64,000 nucleotides of DNA from Streptomyces sp. NRRL S-350 (lineage in GTDB: Bacteria; Actinomycetota; Actinomycetes; Streptomycetales; Streptomycetaceae): assembly GCF_000719705.1 (NCBI RefSeq), contig NZ_JOHO01000025.1:28809-92808 (forward strand), read 5' to 3'. The notes under the pieces are model-generated. The model made no database searches, was not told the DNA's origin, and saw only the letters and a program-made list of their open reading frames with translations. The translations under genes and the position numbers were made by a program. Positions 56,697 through 64,000 of the stretch are shown here, one piece after another. Every line of letters begins with the position of its first letter. The stretch's first letter is position 1.

Positions 56697-57014
56697 TCAG
56701 CTGTCGAGGCGGCCGACCAGGTCGTAGCCGGCCTCGTCGATGGCGGCGGCCACGTCGGCGTCGGTGAGCGGCTGGGTGCTGCCGACGGTCACCCTGCCGG
56801 TGGCGAGGTCCACGGCGACGTCGGTGACGCCGTCGAGCTTCGTCAACTCGGCGGTGACCGAGCTGACGCAGTGGCCGCAGGTCATGCCCTTCACCTCGAA
56901 GGCCGAGGTCAGGGCGGTCTCGGTGGCGGTGGCCGCGGCGGCGGTGCCGCACGAGCCGCAGCAGGAGGAAGCCTCGGTGGTGACCGAGTCGACGGTGGCG
57001 GTGGTCTCGCTCAT
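56697..57014 (-). CDS. copZ: Copper chaperone CopZ-like (HMA domain)
   Basis: The 105-residue protein has one heavy-metal-associated domain with GMTCGHC (Cu(I)-binding CxxC) and a 38-residue N-terminal extension with an extra SSCCGSCG cluster, which is unusual and may bind more copper. It should carry Cu(I) to CopA. AGGAGC lies 7 nt before ATG 57014. The CsoR box at 57088-57104 is 74 bp upstream. It probably forms an operon with csoR (132-bp gap). Confidence 0.9.
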   Translation of the reverse strand: MSETTATVDSVTTEASSCCGSCGTAAAATATETALTSAFEVKGMTCGHCVSSVTAELTKLDGVTDVAVDLATGRVTVGSTQPLTDADVAAAIDEAGYDLVGRLDS

Positions 57015-57087
57015 GGGTGTGCTCCTGTCGTCAGTGCCCGGCGCCGCCCGGAGTGGCCCGGTCGGCTTCTTCGCTTTCGAAAGTACC

Positions 57088-57104
57088 ATACCCCCCTAGG
57101 GTAT
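57088..57104. promoter_or_regulatory. CsoR box upstream of copZ
   Basis: ATACCCCCCTAGGGTAT has 6-bp arms ATACCC/GGGTAT, the standard CsoR operator form. It lies between copZ and metF, closer to copZ (74 bp) than to metF (228 bp). The rest of the 318-bp gap shows nothing clear. Confidence 0.85.
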
Positions 57105-57332
57105 CCAAGTGGTGGCTGTCGGAACCCTCGGGCGGCGGCCGCGTCGACGGACCGGACGGTCAGGGCCGCTCTGTGGCAGCCCTGTTGCGCCCTGCGGGCA
57201 GGGTCGGGGCGTGCGCCCCCGTCGGGCTCCGCCCATCGGGGTCCGCGCACCGAGTCCCCACGCCGCCGCCAGGCGGCCACACGCCCAGCACGTGACGCCC
57301 ACCGCACGACGCCCACCACACGAGGTGACCCC

Positions 57333-58286
57333 ATGGACCAGAACACCCGGAGCGGTCCGCGCGGCCCGCGCGGCCTGCGCGAGGTCCTCGCCGCCGGCGA
57401 ACGGACCTACTCCTTCGAGTTCTTCCCGGCCAAGGACGAGGCCGGTGAGCGCGCCCTGTGGGCCGCGATCCGGCGGGTGGAGGCGGCCGCGCCGACCTTC
57501 GTCTCGGTCACCTACGGCGCCGGCGGCTCCTCGCGCGACCGCACCATCGGCACCACCGAGCGGATCGCCGCGCAGACCACGCTGCGCCCGGTCGCCCACC
57601 TGACCGCGGTCGGCCACTCCACCGCCGAGCTCCACGCCGTCCTGCGGCGCTACGCGGACGTCGGGATCCGGGACGTGCTCGCGCTGCGCGGCGACCCGCC
57701 CGGCAACCCCGGCGGCGCCTGGGAGCCGCACCCGCGGGGCCTGCGGTACGCGGCCGAGCTGGTGCGGCTGGTCAAGGAGTGCGGCGCGTTCACCGTCGGC
57801 GTCGCGGCCTTCCCCGAACGCCACCCGCGCTCGGTGGGTTGGGACGACGACATCCGGCACTTCGTCGCGAAGTGCCGCGCGGGCGCCGACTACGCCGTCA
57901 CGCAGATGTTCTTCGAGGTCGAGCACTACCTGAGGCTGCGGGACCGGCTGGCCGCGGCAGGCTGCGAGACGCCGGTCATCCCGGAGATCATGCCCGCCAC
58001 CGACGTGCGCCAGATCAGCCGTTTCGCCGAGCTCAGCGGGGCGTCCTTCCCGGCCGGTCTGGCGCTGCGGCTGGCGGCGGCCCGCGGCGACCGGGCCGCG
58101 GCGCACCGCATCGGCGTCGACCACGCCACCCGGATGGCGGAGCGCCTGCTCCGCGAGGGCGCCCCCGGCCTGCACTACATCACCCTGAACCGCTCCACCG
58201 CCGCCCTGGAGATCCACCGCAACCTCGGGCTCGACGGGCCGACACGAGTACCCGCAGCCCCACCGGCGATCGGCAGCCCGGCCTGA
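57333..58286 (+). CDS. metF: Methylenetetrahydrofolate reductase
   Basis: The 317-residue TIM-barrel flavoprotein reduces 5,10-methylene-THF to 5-methyl-THF for methionine synthesis. [35 protein letters not shown] and the C-terminal [10 protein letters not shown] stretch are characteristic. GAGGTGA precedes ATG 57333. It is surrounded by copper genes without other methionine genes, so it may be there by chance. It has no CsoR box directly at its promoter. Confidence 0.95.
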   Translation: MDQNTRSGPRGPRGLREVLAAGERTYSFEFFPAKDEAGERALWAAIRRVEAAAPTFVSVTYGAGGSSRDRTIGTTERIAAQTTLRPVAHLTAVGHSTAELHAVLRRYADVGIRDVLALRGDPPGNPGGAWEPHPRGLRYAAELVRLVKECGAFTVGVAAFPERHPRSVGWDDDIRHFVAKCRAGADYAVTQMFFEVEHYLRLRDRLAAAGCETPVIPEIMPATDVRQISRFAELSGASFPAGLALRLAAARGDRAAAHRIGVDHATRMAERLLREGAPGLHYITLNRSTAALEIHRNLGLDGPTRVPAAPPAIGSPA

Positions 58287-58315
58287 CGGGGGAGCGGCGC
58301 GTTACCGTTCACGGG

Positions 58316-58332
58316 ATACCCCCTGTGGGTAT
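58316..58332. promoter_or_regulatory. CsoR box upstream of permease gene
   Basis: ATACCCCCTGTGGGTAT matches the other copper boxes in this region. It lies in the 103-bp gap between metF and the permease gene, 58 bp before the permease start, so that gene is probably copper-induced. Confidence 0.85.
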
Positions 58333-58389
58333 ATGGTTCCTCGCGCCCCTCGGAGCTCCACGGCGCGGCCACGGAAAGGCGGACCCACC

Positions 58390-59565
58390 ATGCACGGAAT
58401 CCCGCACGCGATCCTGCACGCGCTGGCCATCGCCGGATCGATGACCTGGGAGATCACCTGGGCCCTCATCCTCGGGTTCCTGCTCTCCGCCGTCGTGCAG
58501 GCCGTCGTCCACAAGTCCACCGTCGTCCGGCTCCTCGGCGACGACCGGCCGCGCACCCTCGCCGTCGCCTCCGCCTTCGGCGCGGCGTCCTCCTCCTGCT
58601 CGTACGCCGCCGTCGCACTGGCCCGCTCGCTGTTCCGCAAGGGAGCCGACTTCACCGCCGCGATGGCCTTCGAGATCGCCTCGACCAATCTGGTCGTCGA
58701 ACTGGGCGTGATCCTGGCCCTGTTGCTGGGCTGGCAGTTCACGGCGGCCGAATTCGTCGGCGGGCCGGTCATGATCCTGCTGCTCGCCGTGCTGTTCCGG
58801 CTGCTGCTGCGGGACCGGCTGCTGCGCGAGGCCCGCGAGCAGGCCGAACACGGCCGGGCCGGCTCGATGGAGGGGCATGCCGCGATGGACATGTCGGTGA
58901 CGGGGGAGGGCTCCTTCGCCCGGCGGCTGCTCTCCGGCGGGGGCCTCACCTCGGTGTCACACGTCTTCGTGATGGAGTGGGCCGCCATCGTCAGGGACCT
59001 GGTGATCGGCCTGCTCGTCGCCGGCGCGATCGCCGCCTGGGTGCCCGACTCGTTCTGGCAGGCCTTCTTCTTCGTCGACCATCCGCTCGCCGGCAAGATC
59101 TGGGGTCCGCTGGTCGGCCCCCTGGTGGCGATCGCGTCCTTCGTCTGCTCGATCGGCAACGTGCCGCTGGCCGTGGTCCTGTGGAAAGGCGGCATCAGCT
59201 TCGGCGGCGTGGTCGCGTTCATCTTCGCGGACCTGCTGATCCTCCCGATCCTGAACATCTACCGGAAGTACTACGGCGCCCGCATGGCCCTCTTCCTGCT
59301 CGGGACGTTCTACGCGGCGATCGTGGTCGCCGGGTACGCGGTCGAGCTGCTGTTCGGCGGCCTCGGCCTGGTCCCCGACCAGCGGGATGCCGAGATCCCG
59401 ATGTCCGGCGTGGAGTGGAACTACACCACCTGGCTCAACATCGCGTTCCTGCTCCTGGCCGGGGCTCTCCTCATCCGCTTCTTCCGCACCGGCGGCGCGG
59501 CGATGCTGCGCATGATGGGCGGCGGGCCGGCGGAGGAGGAGCACCCCGGCCACGGCCACCATTGA
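58390..59565 (+). CDS. ArsP_1/DUF318 family permease, copper-linked
   Basis: The 391-residue protein has about eight to ten membrane helices in two halves, with SSCSYAAVALARSLFRKG and CSIGNVPLAVVLWKGG, typical of the PF03773 permease family whose known members export organic arsenicals. The loop carries Met/His residues (SMEGHAAMDMS) and the C-terminus ends in GHGHH. A CsoR box directly upstream suggests that it moves copper or helps copper resistance. It has no arsenic-gene neighbours. Confidence 0.85.
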   Translation: MHGIPHAILHALAIAGSMTWEITWALILGFLLSAVVQAVVHKSTVVRLLGDDRPRTLAVASAFGAASSSCSYAAVALARSLFRKGADFTAAMAFEIASTNLVVELGVILALLLGWQFTAAEFVGGPVMILLLAVLFRLLLRDRLLREAREQAEHGRAGSMEGHAAMDMSVTGEGSFARRLLSGGGLTSVSHVFVMEWAAIVRDLVIGLLVAGAIAAWVPDSFWQAFFFVDHPLAGKIWGPLVGPLVAIASFVCSIGNVPLAVVLWKGGISFGGVVAFIFADLLILPILNIYRKYYGARMALFLLGTFYAAIVVAGYAVELLFGGLGLVPDQRDAEIPMSGVEWNYTTWLNIAFLLLAGALLIRFFRTGGAAMLRMMGGGPAEEEHPGHGHH

Positions 59566-59633
59566 CGGCCGGGAGGCGTCGACGACTGCCGGGAAGTCCC
59601 GGGAAGTCCAACAGGCGCTGACGACCCCTGGAT

Positions 59634-59647
59634 TGTGAGCGCTAACA
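59634..59647. promoter_or_regulatory. LacI-type operator upstream of surface protein
   Basis: TGTGAGCGCTAACA is a 14-bp palindrome with one mismatch and the central AGCGCT typical of LacI-family operators. It lies 36 bp before the ATG of the surface protein gene. No LacI gene is in the window. Confidence 0.6.
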
Positions 59648-59683
59648 TCTTCGGGTCCGCCCGCATCGAGGAAGCACCCCCTG

Positions 59684-61630
59684 ATGAAACGTTCCTGGCA
59701 CGCACTGCTGGCTTCCGCGATCGTGGCGGCGACGACCGTGCCCGTCGCCCTGGCGCCGACCGACGCCGTCGCCGCCGACGGTGACATCACCTCGTCGATC
59801 CTCGCCGACAGCGACGTGGTCCTGGGCGGGAACGCCGTCGTGAACGTGCCGCCCGGGGTGCACACCTACGCGGGGGTGATCAGCGGGCAGGGGTCCTTGC
59901 GGGTCTCCGGCACCGGCACCTTGATCCTCACCAAGGACAGCACGTTCACCCTGCCCGGCTCCCAGCAGGCCCAGTCGGTCAGCGTTCCCGGCGGCAACCA
60001 CCCCTACGTGGTCGTCAGCAACCCCGACCGGCCGGCGGTCACCGTCGACGCCGGCGCCACCCTGCAGTACGGCAACGGCGGAACCACCGGCCTGATCGGC
60101 GCCTTCCCCTACAACTCGCCCGGCTACCAGCAGAACCAGGACAACATCCGGGTGGACGGCACGCTGAACCTGTCGCTCACCCGGCTGTTCAACCTGGGCA
60201 CCATCAGCGGCTCCGGGACGATCGTGCAGCCCCGCAACCTGTGGGGCACGCTGCAGCTGTGCGGAAGCAGCCCCTTCTCCGGGGTGCTCGACATCGGCAC
60301 CGGCGCCAACTACGCCGCCACCACCTGCACGGCCGACCTGCCGAACGCCAAGGCCGTCGTCAACCGCGGCTCGTGGATCATCGACACCCCGCTGAACCAG
60401 ACGGTCGTCCAACGCCAGAACTTCTACAGCCGTGAGTACGGCAACGACGTCAACGTCCACTCCCGGCCCGGCAGCAAGGTGGTCCTGACGGGCACCTACA
60501 GCTACAGCGACAACACCGACACGGCCTCGCCGGCGCTGAGCAACAGCAACCTCAACTGGGTCACGGTGGCACACCGCTCGAACAAGCGCGGCACCAACAT
60601 CGAGGGTGCCGACGTGCAGTGGGGAGACGGCACCACCCACCAGATCTTCATGCCGGGCACGGCCGAGACGGCCTACGTCAACCTGCACGCCAGGCCGCAG
60701 CGGTCACGGCTGACCTTCGACTACAACGGCCCGGTCACCCTCGGCCTGCCCATCGGCGGAGGGATGTACCACGACACCCTTGCCACCCCCGGGGCGGGCG
60801 ACATCGTCATCGCCGGCACGGCCGGGAACGACGTGACCTTCGCGGCGGCACAGTTCTACGACGGTTCCACCACCATCCAGCGGGGTGCCACCCTGCGCCT
60901 CGGATCGGGGGCGGCGGGAGCGGACGGCAGTCTCCACACCAAGGGCACCCTCGACGCGGTCGGCGACGACGGGTCGCTGATCGTCCAGAACGTCCGGACG
61001 GCCGTGACGCTGCCGCCGGTGTCCGGCTCCGGATCGGTCACGCAGAATGGCACCGCGACGGCGACGCTCACCGCCGCCTCCTACACCGGCGCCACCACCG
61101 TGGCCAAGGGAACGCTCGCGGTGGCCGGAGCGTCGCTCTCCTCGTCCAGCGGGGTCGCCCTCACCGGGGCGTCCGCGGTCCTCGATCTCGGCGCGGCGAC
61201 GTCGACGACGCTGCGCAAGCTGGAGGTCGTCACGGGGGCGAAGATCATTCTGCCGGGCGGAGCCCAGAGCTTCACCGTGGGTGCCCAGGACGCCGCGCTC
61301 TCCGGCGACACGCTGAGCGTGGGAGGAGCGTCCTTCTCGATCGCCCGTACGGCGGGCCACGTCGAGCTGACGGCCGTGACGGCCGCGACGGCGACCACCC
61401 CGGCCGCCTCTCCGTCGGCGAGCTCCCCGGACGAGCCCGTCGGCCAGGCCGGCGACCCGCCCCCGGCGGGGCCCACCGCCGCCCCGGCCGCCGCGCGGGC
61501 CGGCAGTGCGGTCTGGGCGGTGCCGACCGCGGTCGGCACGGCCCTGGCGGGCGCGGCCGGTGGCGTCCTCCTCGCCCTCAGGAGGCGGCGCAGGCGCGGG
61601 CGCCCCGGCCGCCGCCGGCACGGCCGCTGA
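59684..61630 (+). CDS. Secreted beta-strand repeat surface protein with C-terminal membrane anchor
   Basis: The 648-residue protein has a signal peptide (residues 1-31), then glycine-rich beta-solenoid repeats of the autotransporter-associated type (GATTVAKGTLAVAGASL, GTISGSGTIVQPR), a Pro/Ala linker, one membrane helix (about 610-630) and a highly Arg-rich tail. There is no LPXTG, so anchoring is by the helix rather than sortase. GAGGAAG lies 9 nt before the ATG. A LacI-type operator upstream suggests control by a sugar. The function is not known; surface binding or adhesion is possible. Confidence 0.82.
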   Translation: MKRSWHALLASAIVAATTVPVALAPTDAVAADGDITSSILADSDVVLGGNAVVNVPPGVHTYAGVISGQGSLRVSGTGTLILTKDSTFTLPGSQQAQSVSVPGGNHPYVVVSNPDRPAVTVDAGATLQYGNGGTTGLIGAFPYNSPGYQQNQDNIRVDGTLNLSLTRLFNLGTISGSGTIVQPRNLWGTLQLCGSSPFSGVLDIGTGANYAATTCTADLPNAKAVVNRGSWIIDTPLNQTVVQRQNFYSREYGNDVNVHSRPGSKVVLTGTYSYSDNTDTASPALSNSNLNWVTVAHRSNKRGTNIEGADVQWGDGTTHQIFMPGTAETAYVNLHARPQRSRLTFDYNGPVTLGLPIGGGMYHDTLATPGAGDIVIAGTAGNDVTFAAAQFYDGSTTIQRGATLRLGSGAAGADGSLHTKGTLDAVGDDGSLIVQNVRTAVTLPPVSGSGSVTQNGTATATLTAASYTGATTVAKGTLAVAGASLSSSSGVALTGASAVLDLGAATSTTLRKLEVVTGAKIILPGGAQSFTVGAQDAALSGDTLSVGGASFSIARTAGHVELTAVTAATATTPAASPSASSPDEPVGQAGDPPPAGPTAAPAAARAGSAVWAVPTAVGTALAGAAGGVLLALRRRRRRGRPGRRRHGR

Positions 61631-61673
61631 CACCGGCCCGGCACCGCGCCGTGTCGGGTCCGGTCGGGTCCGG

Positions 61674-62657
61674 TCAGTGTCCGTGCCCGCCGGCCGGCTC
61701 CTCGGACGGGGCGGCGGTCGGCACGCCGGTCGGGGCGGCCGCGGTGGAGTCCGCGGTCACGGTGAAGGCCGCCGTGTGGACGGTGTCCTGGTGCTGGAAG
61801 TCCAGGAAGAGCCGGTAGCCGCCGGGGCTGGGGGCGGTGGTGGTGAAGCCGATCTCCGGGCCCGGGGTGGTGGTGTCGGGGTGGACGTGGAGGTAGGCGA
61901 GGTCGCCGGCGCGGAGGGCGACGAGGTGGCCGTAGGCGCCGAGGTAGGGCTGGAGGTCGGTGACCGGCCGACCGTCCTTGCTGACGGTCAGGGTGAGCCG
62001 GCTGCTGCGCCCGGCGGCGAGGTCGCCGCCGAGGGTGACGGTGTAGCCGTCGACGGTGACGGTGCGGCCGGTCTCGGGGAGCGGGGCGGGGCGCAGGTCG
62101 CCGGCGGCGTGGAGGTCGGCGCCGAGGGTGAGGCCGTCGCCGGCGCCGACCGGGGTGAAGTCGGCGAAGACCCGGTACTCGCCGGCGGCGGGGACGGCGG
62201 TGGTGGCGCTCCAGGTGCCGTCCGCGGCCAGGGTGGGGTGCAGGTGCTGGAAGGTGGACAGGTCGCGCGGGGCGACGATCAGGTGTAGTTCCTTGTCGTG
62301 CTGCTGCTGGTAGGCGGTGAGCGGCCGGCCGTCCGTGCCGAGGATGCGGAACCGCAGGTCGGCGGGGGAGCCGGCGGTGACGAAGGGGTTCTCGACGCTG
62401 AGGGTGTAGCCGCGTTCGGAGATCTGCAGCCCGCCGGGCAGGTGCTCGGGGGCTCCCCCGCCGGCGTGGTCTGCGGCGTCGTGTCCGGCGTGTCCGGCGG
62501 GCTGTCCGGCGTCGTGTCCTGAGTGCCCCTTCTGCCCGGCGTGGGCCCGGGCCTCGGGTGCGGGCCCGGTGCCGGTGGCGTGGCCGACGCCGAGGGCGAG
62601 GCCGAAGGCCGCGGCGAGTCCGGTGGTGAAGGCGGTGATGCGCATGGCGGTGTTCAT
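61674..62657 (-). CDS. Secreted His-rich copper-associated protein
   Basis: The 327-residue protein has a signal peptide followed by a His/Ala/Gly-rich segment (GHSGHDAGQPAGHAGHD), two beta-sandwich parts with clustered His (HLIVAPRDLSTFQHLHP, LAYLHVHPD) and a C-terminal GHGH. The His pairs resemble those in extracellular copper-binding domains near CopA/YcnJ genes. It is divergent from copA and a CsoR box lies 35 bp upstream, so it is probably copper-induced and binds copper outside the cell. Confidence 0.83.
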   Translation of the reverse strand: MNTAMRITAFTTGLAAAFGLALGVGHATGTGPAPEARAHAGQKGHSGHDAGQPAGHAGHDAADHAGGGAPEHLPGGLQISERGYTLSVENPFVTAGSPADLRFRILGTDGRPLTAYQQQHDKELHLIVAPRDLSTFQHLHPTLAADGTWSATTAVPAAGEYRVFADFTPVGAGDGLTLGADLHAAGDLRPAPLPETGRTVTVDGYTVTLGGDLAAGRSSRLTLTVSKDGRPVTDLQPYLGAYGHLVALRAGDLAYLHVHPDTTTPGPEIGFTTTAPSPGGYRLFLDFQHQDTVHTAAFTVTADSTAAAPTGVPTAAPSEEPAGGHGH

Positions 62658-62692
62658 GGCGGGATCTCCTCAGGCGTTGACGTGGTGAGTGA

Positions 62693-62709
62693 ATACCCAC
62701 CGGGGGTAT
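62693..62709. promoter_or_regulatory. CsoR box upstream of His-rich protein gene
   Basis: ATACCCACCGGGGGTAT matches the copper palindrome and lies 35 bp upstream of the minus-strand His-rich protein gene, in the 205-bp divergent promoter region shared with copA. Confidence 0.85.
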
Positions 62710-62784
62710 CCCGTCAAGCGAATCCGCCGGGGATCCGCCTGAATCCGCAATACGGCCCCGGGGTATCCCTACGGGTTGCCACAG

Positions 62785-62801
62785 GTACCCCCTGGGGGTA
62801 T
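62785..62801. promoter_or_regulatory. CsoR box upstream of copA
   Basis: GTACCCCCTGGGGGTAT has long arms (TACCCCC/GGGGGTA) and is the best CsoR palindrome of the window. It lies 61 bp before the copA start, in the expected promoter position. Confidence 0.9.
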
Positions 62802-62862
62802 AACTGAGTCATCACCGACGGCCGGTACGGCGACGGCACGACGACTGTCACGAGGAGCGACG

Positions 62863-64000
62863 ATGACTACCCAGGCACCCGCCTCAGCGGAGGTGGAACT
62901 CTCGATCGGCGGAATGACCTGCGCCTCGTGCGCGGCCCGCATCGAGAAGAAGCTCAACCGGATGGACGGCGTCTCGGCCAGCGTCAACTACGCCACCGAG
63001 AAGGCGAAGGTCACCTTCGAGGGCGCCGTCGACGTGGCCGACCTGATCGCCACCGTCGAGGCCACCGGCTACACCGCCGCCCTGCCCAAGCCCCCGGCCG
63101 CCCAGGGGGCCGCCGAGCAGGCCGAGCCGTCGGACGAACTGGCCCCGCTGCGCGCCCGGTTGTTCACCGCGCTGGCGCTCGCCGTGCCCGTGATCGCAAT
63201 GGCGATGGTGCCCGCGCTGCAGTTCGACAACTGGCAGTGGCTGTCCCTGACCCTGACCGCCCCGGTCGTCACCTACGCCGCCTGGCCGTTCCACAAGGCC
63301 GCGTTCACCAACGCCCGGCACGGCGCCGCGACGATGGACACCCTGGTCTCGCTCGGCACCGGCGCCGCGTTCCTGTGGTCCCTGTGGGCGCTGTTCTTCG
63401 GCGACGCCGGGATGCCGGGCATGCGGCACGGCTTCGAATTCACCATCGCCCGCAGCGACGGCGCGTCCGACATCTACCTGGAGGCCGCGGCCGGCGTCAC
63501 CGCCTTCATCCTGGCGGGCCGCTACTTCGAGGCCCGCTCCAAGCGCACCGCCGGCGCCGCCCTCAAGGCGCTGCTGGAACTGGGCGCCAAGGACGTGACG
63601 GTACTGCGCGGCGGGGTCGAGGCGCGCATCCCGATCGCCGAACTCACCGCGGGCGACCGCTTCGTGGTCCGGCCGGGCGAGAAGATCGCCACCGACGGCG
63701 TGGTGGTCGAGGGCGCGTCGGCGGTGGACGCCTCGATGCTGACGGGCGAGTCCGTCCCGGTCGAGGTCGCCGTCGGCGACGCCGTCACCGGCGCCACCGT
63801 CAACGCGGGCGGCCGACTGGTGGTCGAGGCCACCCGGGTCGGCGCGCTCGGCATCCTCATCAAGGGCCCGGAGGTCCTGGAGTCCACCCGCCGGGTCGAC
63901 ACCGTCGTCCTGGACAAGACCGGCACCGTCACCACCGGCCGGATGACCCTGCTCGCCGTCCACACCGCCGGCCCGGGCCGTCCTGGAGGTGGCCGACGCG
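62863..64000 (+). pseudogene. copA: Copper-exporting P1B-1 ATPase CopA, internally deleted and frameshifted, runs off window
   Basis: The reading frame begins as a normal CopA: metal-binding domain with GMTCASC (Cys20, Cys23), first membrane helices, actuator loop LTGES and phosphorylation site DKTGT (Asp351). However, the actuator strand ending at Ala328 (near 63846) joins directly to [13 protein letters not shown]. About 90 residues that should lie between, including the CPC metal-transport motif and two membrane helices, are missing in frame. Further on, near 63970, HTA is followed in another frame by [10 protein letters not shown], so a second piece is lost with a frameshift. Start ATG has GAGGAG 7 nt upstream and a CsoR box. 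It is either a dead gene or a collapsed assembly. Confidence 0.75.

Overview
The window is high-GC actinomycete DNA. Strong GC bias at third codon positions, many GTG starts, ATGA/GTGA stop-start overlaps, LuxR/TetR/MarR regulators, rare TTA codons and a secondary-metabolite cluster all point to Streptomyces, Kitasatospora or a close relative. No rRNA, tRNA, CRISPR array, transposase or phage gene was seen. All product calls are read from sequence motifs and family knowledge; no database search was run.

Layout. (1) 1-8.1 kb is a small accessory set: a tyrosine phosphatase (cut by the window edge), a carboxylesterase and a methyltransferase on the minus strand; a class III CoA-transferase, an EhpF-like AMP-forming ligase and an alpha/beta hydrolase on the plus strand; a SnoaL-like protein; and a LuxR-type regulator. 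Two intergenic inverted repeats with the same half-site suggest joint control. (2) 8.7-12.7 kb carries a complete DNA polymerase III alpha gene (dnaE) coupled to a TTA-containing DUF6300-like gene. (3) 13-19.9 kb looks like ordinary chromosome: an Fe-S type regulator facing a membrane-protein/folE operon, a PiT phosphate transporter, a class A penicillin-binding protein and RidA. (4) 20.1-24.5 kb holds two large LuxR-type regulators.

(5) 24.8-41.4 kb is the main find: an MFS exporter and thirteen tightly packed minus-strand genes. DpgA-D plus an aminotransferase would make 3,5-dihydroxyphenylglycine. A methyltransferase, an arginine-dependent amidinotransferase, a PGM1-type ATP-grasp peptide ligase, a second ATP-grasp ligase and four unrelated oxidative enzymes (LLM flavin, berberine-bridge type FAD, AurF-type diiron, 2-oxoglutarate/Fe(II)) would build a guanidinylated aryl-glycine and join it to amino acids. 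The logic matches pheganomycin and resorcinomycin, but the second ligase and the oxygenase set suggest a different product. There is no NRPS and no evident precursor-peptide gene.

(6) 41.8-56 kb is a mosaic of self-contained regulator/target pairs: MarR with an SDR; an NmtR/CzrA-like ArsR with a P1B-4 metal ATPase; two TetR genes with clear palindromic operators beside DUF4345 and FAD-monooxygenase genes; an MFS; a TauE-like permease; a beta-helix lipoprotein divergent from a Tat-exported Dyp peroxidase; and a P450 lacking the EXXR motif. (7) 56.3-64 kb is a copper region: CsoR, CopZ, a permease, a His-rich secreted protein and CopA, with four palindromic CsoR-type boxes, interrupted by metF and a cell-surface beta-repeat protein under a LacI-type operator. 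The copA sequence lacks the CPC-containing membrane segment and then shifts frame, which is either a pseudogene or an assembly collapse.
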